Shown piece after piece: positions 61,782-64,000 of a stretch of 64,000 nt of DNA. Under the pieces are notes generated by a model that was not told the origin of the DNA, ran no database searches, and saw only the letters and a list, made by a program, of their open reading frames with translations. The stretch's first letter is position 1. Each line of letters begins with the position of its first letter. Origin of the DNA: Usitatibacter palustris (GTDB lineage: Bacteria; Pseudomonadota; Gammaproteobacteria; Burkholderiales; Usitatibacteraceae); NCBI RefSeq assembly GCF_013003985.1, contig NZ_CP053073.1:1240001-1304000 (forward strand), given 5' to 3'. A program made the position numbers and the translations under genes.

Positions 61782-62966
61782 ATGCCACGATCTGCCACCG
61801 TCAAGAACCTCCGCCCGCAGCCCCAGTTCCCGCTGGATACCCATCCCGAAGTCAGTCTCGACTTCGACCGCGTCAAGAAGCACCTCGCCAAGCACGGGTA
61901 CAAGAAGCCCGTCCTCCTGATCGACCTGGATATCGTCCGCGCGAAGACGAAGCGTTTTCGTGCCGCGCTGCCGCGCGTGCGCCCGCACTTCGCGGTGAAG
62001 GCGAATCCCGATCCGCGCGTCCTGAAGGTGCTGATCCAGGAAGGCTCGGGCTTCGAGATCGCGTCGATCGCGGAACTCGACCTGCTGCTGTCGCTCGGCG
62101 TGCCGGTCGCGGAGATCTTCTATTCGAACCCGATGAAGTCGCGCGCCTACCTCGAGTACGCCGCGGCCAAGGGCGTCGAGTGGTACGTCGTGGACTGCGT
62201 CGAGGAAGTGGTCAAGGTCAAGTCGGTGAAGGCCGATGCCAAGATGTACCTGCGCATCGACGCGCCCAACATCGGCAGCGACTGGCCGCTCGCGGGCAAG
62301 TTCGGCGCGCACATGAATGACGTGCCCGAGATCATCCTGGCCGCAGCCGCGTGCCAGGCGGACCTCGCCGGCGTGACCTTCCACGTGGGCTCGCAGTGCC
62401 TGAATCCGGAAAACTGGCGCGTGGGCATGGAGCGCGCGCGCAAGGTGTTCGCATCGATGCGCACCGCCGGCCTCAAGCCGCGCCTGCTCAACCTTGGTGG
62501 CGGCTACCCCGTGCGCCACGTGAAGCCGATGCCGTCGATCGAGACGATCGCGGACCTCATCAACCGCGAGCTGCGCCACTTCGGGCCCGAGATCCAGATC
62601 ATCGCCGAGCCCGGCCGCTACCTCGTCTCCGACGCGGGCTACTTCATCTGCCGCGTGGTGGGCACGGCCACCCGTAACGACCAGCGCTGGATGTATTGGG
62701 ACGCGGGCGTGTTCGGCGGCGTGATCGAGACCACCGAGGGCCTGCGCTACAACATCTACACCGATCGCGATGGCGAACCCGTCGCGTGGAACGTGGCCGG
62801 CCCCACGTGTGATTCCGTCGACGTCGTGATGCGTGACGAGCTCCTTCCGGGCGACCTGCAGGAAGGCGACTTCATCTTCATCAAGAACGCCGGCGCGTAC
62901 ACCACTGCGTACGCGAGCAATTTCAACGGGTTTCCCCTACCTGACGTTGCGACGATTGGCAGTTGA
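61782..62966 (+). CDS. Type III PLP decarboxylase, ornithine decarboxylase-like
   Basis: A 394-residue fold type III enzyme. The PLP lysine is in PHFAVKANPDPRVLKVL; other elements are VTFHVGSQC, LNLGGGYPVRH, IAEPGRYLVSDAG, GPTCDSVDVVM with the active-site cysteine, and IKNAGAYTTAYASNFNGF. This is the ornithine/lysine/2,4-diamino acid decarboxylase pattern, and the last two motifs are typical of ornithine decarboxylase making putrescine. Substrate preference cannot be fixed by eye. GGGGAGG lies 14 bases before the ATG, farther than normal, in a G/C-rich stretch that could hide it. Confidence 0.9.
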   Translation: MPRSATVKNLRPQPQFPLDTHPEVSLDFDRVKKHLAKHGYKKPVLLIDLDIVRAKTKRFRAALPRVRPHFAVKANPDPRVLKVLIQEGSGFEIASIAELDLLLSLGVPVAEIFYSNPMKSRAYLEYAAAKGVEWYVVDCVEEVVKVKSVKADAKMYLRIDAPNIGSDWPLAGKFGAHMNDVPEIILAAAACQADLAGVTFHVGSQCLNPENWRVGMERARKVFASMRTAGLKPRLLNLGGGYPVRHVKPMPSIETIADLINRELRHFGPEIQIIAEPGRYLVSDAGYFICRVVGTATRNDQRWMYWDAGVFGGVIETTEGLRYNIYTDRDGEPVAWNVAGPTCDSVDVVMRDELLPGDLQEGDFIFIKNAGAYTTAYASNFNGFPLPDVATIGS

Positions 62967-62974
62967 TCGTTCCC

Positions 62975-63095
62975 TGTCATCCTGAGGGCCGCAGGCCCGA
63001 AGGACCTGCTTGAACAGCGCAGCGGATTTGTATGTAAAGCAGATCCTTCGCGCGCTCAGGAGGTCCTTCTTGCCGCTTCGCTCCTCAGGATGACA
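62975..63095. repeat. About 120-bp inverted-repeat element
   Basis: TGTCATCCTGAGG (62975-62987) and its exact inverse CCTCAGGATGACA (63083-63095) bound the element; inside, AAGGACCT and AGGTCCTT form a second pair. It has no gene of its own. Sequences starting TGTCATCCTGAG are familiar as dispersed intergenic repeats in many genomes. The right end carries the ATG of the next gene. Confidence 0.7.
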
Positions 63096-64000
63096 AGTCA
63101 TCAAGACTTCTGGGCCTCGAGCGGCTTCACGCTGCTCGAGCGCTCGGCGGATGGCGGCCTCGTGGCCACGGACGCGTGGCTCTCCCGGTTCCTCGATCGC
63201 GAGGAACTCCTTCCCCCCGACGAAGCAGGGCCCGCGGAGCGGCACTTGCATGCGCGCCTCCAGGCGAAGCCGCGCCTGCGCGTCGAGGCAACGGAGCTTG
63301 CCGCCGTCGAAGACGCCGATGCGCGCGAGAACTGGACTCACTTCCTCCGGTTTCGCGATCGCGTGCTGGCGCACCCGACGCTCGAGGCCTGCTACGCGTC
63401 GCTCTTTCGCGAGGCAGAGGTCGGCATCGCGCCGCCGTTCGTCGATGCGCTCGCGCAGGTGATCGTTCGCGGCATTCTCGACGGGACCGACGATCCCTGG
63501 CTGTGCCGTGCCGCCGAGCTGCTGTTTCGCAAACAGCGTGTCAGCACCGAGGGCGGCGTCGTGCTCGCTGCGGATGCGGCGACGGTCGAGGTCTTTTCGG
63601 AGACCGGTGGCTTCGGGAACATGGGCCGGCTGCTGCGCAGCCAGGACGTCGCGATGGAACCGCCGAAGATGGATGTCCTCTCGCGCGAGAACGCGCCCAT
63701 CTATTTCATGCGCGACGAGCTTTTCAGTTTCCTGCTCGACCTCACTCCGGGCCGCGAGGGCGCGGCCGCGCTCGCGCAGGTGCTGGAGAAATGGATCGGC
63801 CACTTCCTCGGCGTGGCCACGACGATCGAGCCGGTGGGTCGCGTGCAGGACGCGCGCTGGCGCTGGCACGTGGGGCTCGACGTGGATTCGACCGCCATCC
63901 TGAACGCGCTCTACCAGGGTGAGACCGTCGCGCCCGAGGATCACGAGCGACTGGCCGCGCTCTTCATTCTCCAGTTCCGCAATCCCGAGGATGTGTTGCC
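63090..64000 (+). CDS. DUF6352-like protein, 3' end beyond window
   Basis: The frame is open from the ATG at 63090 to the window end, giving 303 residues so far. It begins TSHQDFWASSGFTLLERSAD and continues with ARENWTHFLRFRDRVLAHPT, RAAELLFRKQRVSTEGGVVL and RWRWHVGLDVDSTAILNALY. I recognise this as the family labelled DUF6352 in Burkholderiales-type genomes, from memory; no function is known. The start codon lies in the right end of the inverted-repeat element, so the insertion either supplied the start or replaced an older one; no other good start is seen. Confidence 0.75.
   Translation, partial: MTSHQDFWASSGFTLLERSADGGLVATDAWLSRFLDREELLPPDEAGPAERHLHARLQAKPRLRVEATELAAVEDADARENWTHFLRFRDRVLAHPTLEACYASLFREAEVGIAPPFVDALAQVIVRGILDGTDDPWLCRAAELLFRKQRVSTEGGVVLAADAATVEVFSETGGFGNMGRLLRSQDVAMEPPKMDVLSRENAPIYFMRDELFSFLLDLTPGREGAAALAQVLEKWIGHFLGVATTIEPVGRVQDARWRWHVGLDVDSTAILNALYQGETVAPEDHERLAALFILQFRNPEDVL

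Overview
The window is chromosomal core sequence from a high-GC Gram-negative bacterium, most likely a betaproteobacterium. The evidence is gene order and family content: tolQRAB-pal-cpoB running straight into queC, rimP-nusA-infB-rbfA-truB-rpsO-pnp, smpB opposite ratA-rnfH, slmA, a FimV-type LysM protein, a Bug/TctC binding protein and a large TonB-dependent receptor. Coding density is high, start codons are often GTG, and many genes overlap by 1 to 4 bases. I see no prophage, transposase, integrase, rRNA or CRISPR. The genus cannot be fixed from sequence alone.

Layout. 1-4.6 kb: end of a flavocytochrome c sulfide dehydrogenase gene, an ATP-grasp enzyme, then slmA, an acetyltransferase and a HerA-like ATPase on the minus strand. 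4.7-15 kb: one long plus-strand run, yebC, acetyltransferase, ruvCAB, ybgC, the Tol-Pal envelope system, queC (apparently with a CTG start) and a YeeE/TsuA-type transporter. 15-24 kb: two TPR proteins fused to Fe(II)/2OG-type oxygenase domains, two tRNA-Lys genes, lipoproteins, thyA-folA and a 984-residue TonB-dependent receptor. 24-33.2 kb: the transcription/translation cluster from rimP to pnp, with a terminator-like hairpin just before rimP, then tRNA-Pro, tRNA-Arg and tRNA-His. 33.2-45.7 kb: smpB, ratA-rnfH, a minus-strand group with a FimV-like protein and a PilZ-like protein, guaB-guaA, a DUF4861-like protein, an amidohydrolase, a Bug binding protein and an ArsC/Spx-like reductase. 45.7-52.2 kb: signalling genes, namely a hybrid histidine kinase coupled to a REC-EAL phosphodiesterase, then a 49-residue double-glycine-type peptide gene with a palindromic promoter, an unusual N-terminal LuxR-HTH protein and a TPR-HD-GYP protein. 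52.2-64 kb: tadA, a 300-bp inverted-repeat element whose end completes the tadA stop codon, dnaE, acyP, a release-factor-like gene, a small secreted protein, metG, apbC, dcd, a PLP-dependent ornithine-type decarboxylase with a structured leader, a second small inverted-repeat element, and a truncated DUF6352-like gene.

The most interesting place is 49.2-52.2 kb. A tiny peptide gene has a strong ribosome binding site and a perfect 7-2-7 palindrome filling the spacer of its promoter. It sits between a c-di-GMP phosphorelay and a translationally coupled LuxR-HTH/HD-GYP pair. This could be a small peptide signalling module, but that function is inference. Other points are the inverted-repeat element at tadA/dnaE, the leaders of rimP and the decarboxylase, the non-canonical queC start, and the paired operator-like sites upstream of the 89-residue secreted protein.
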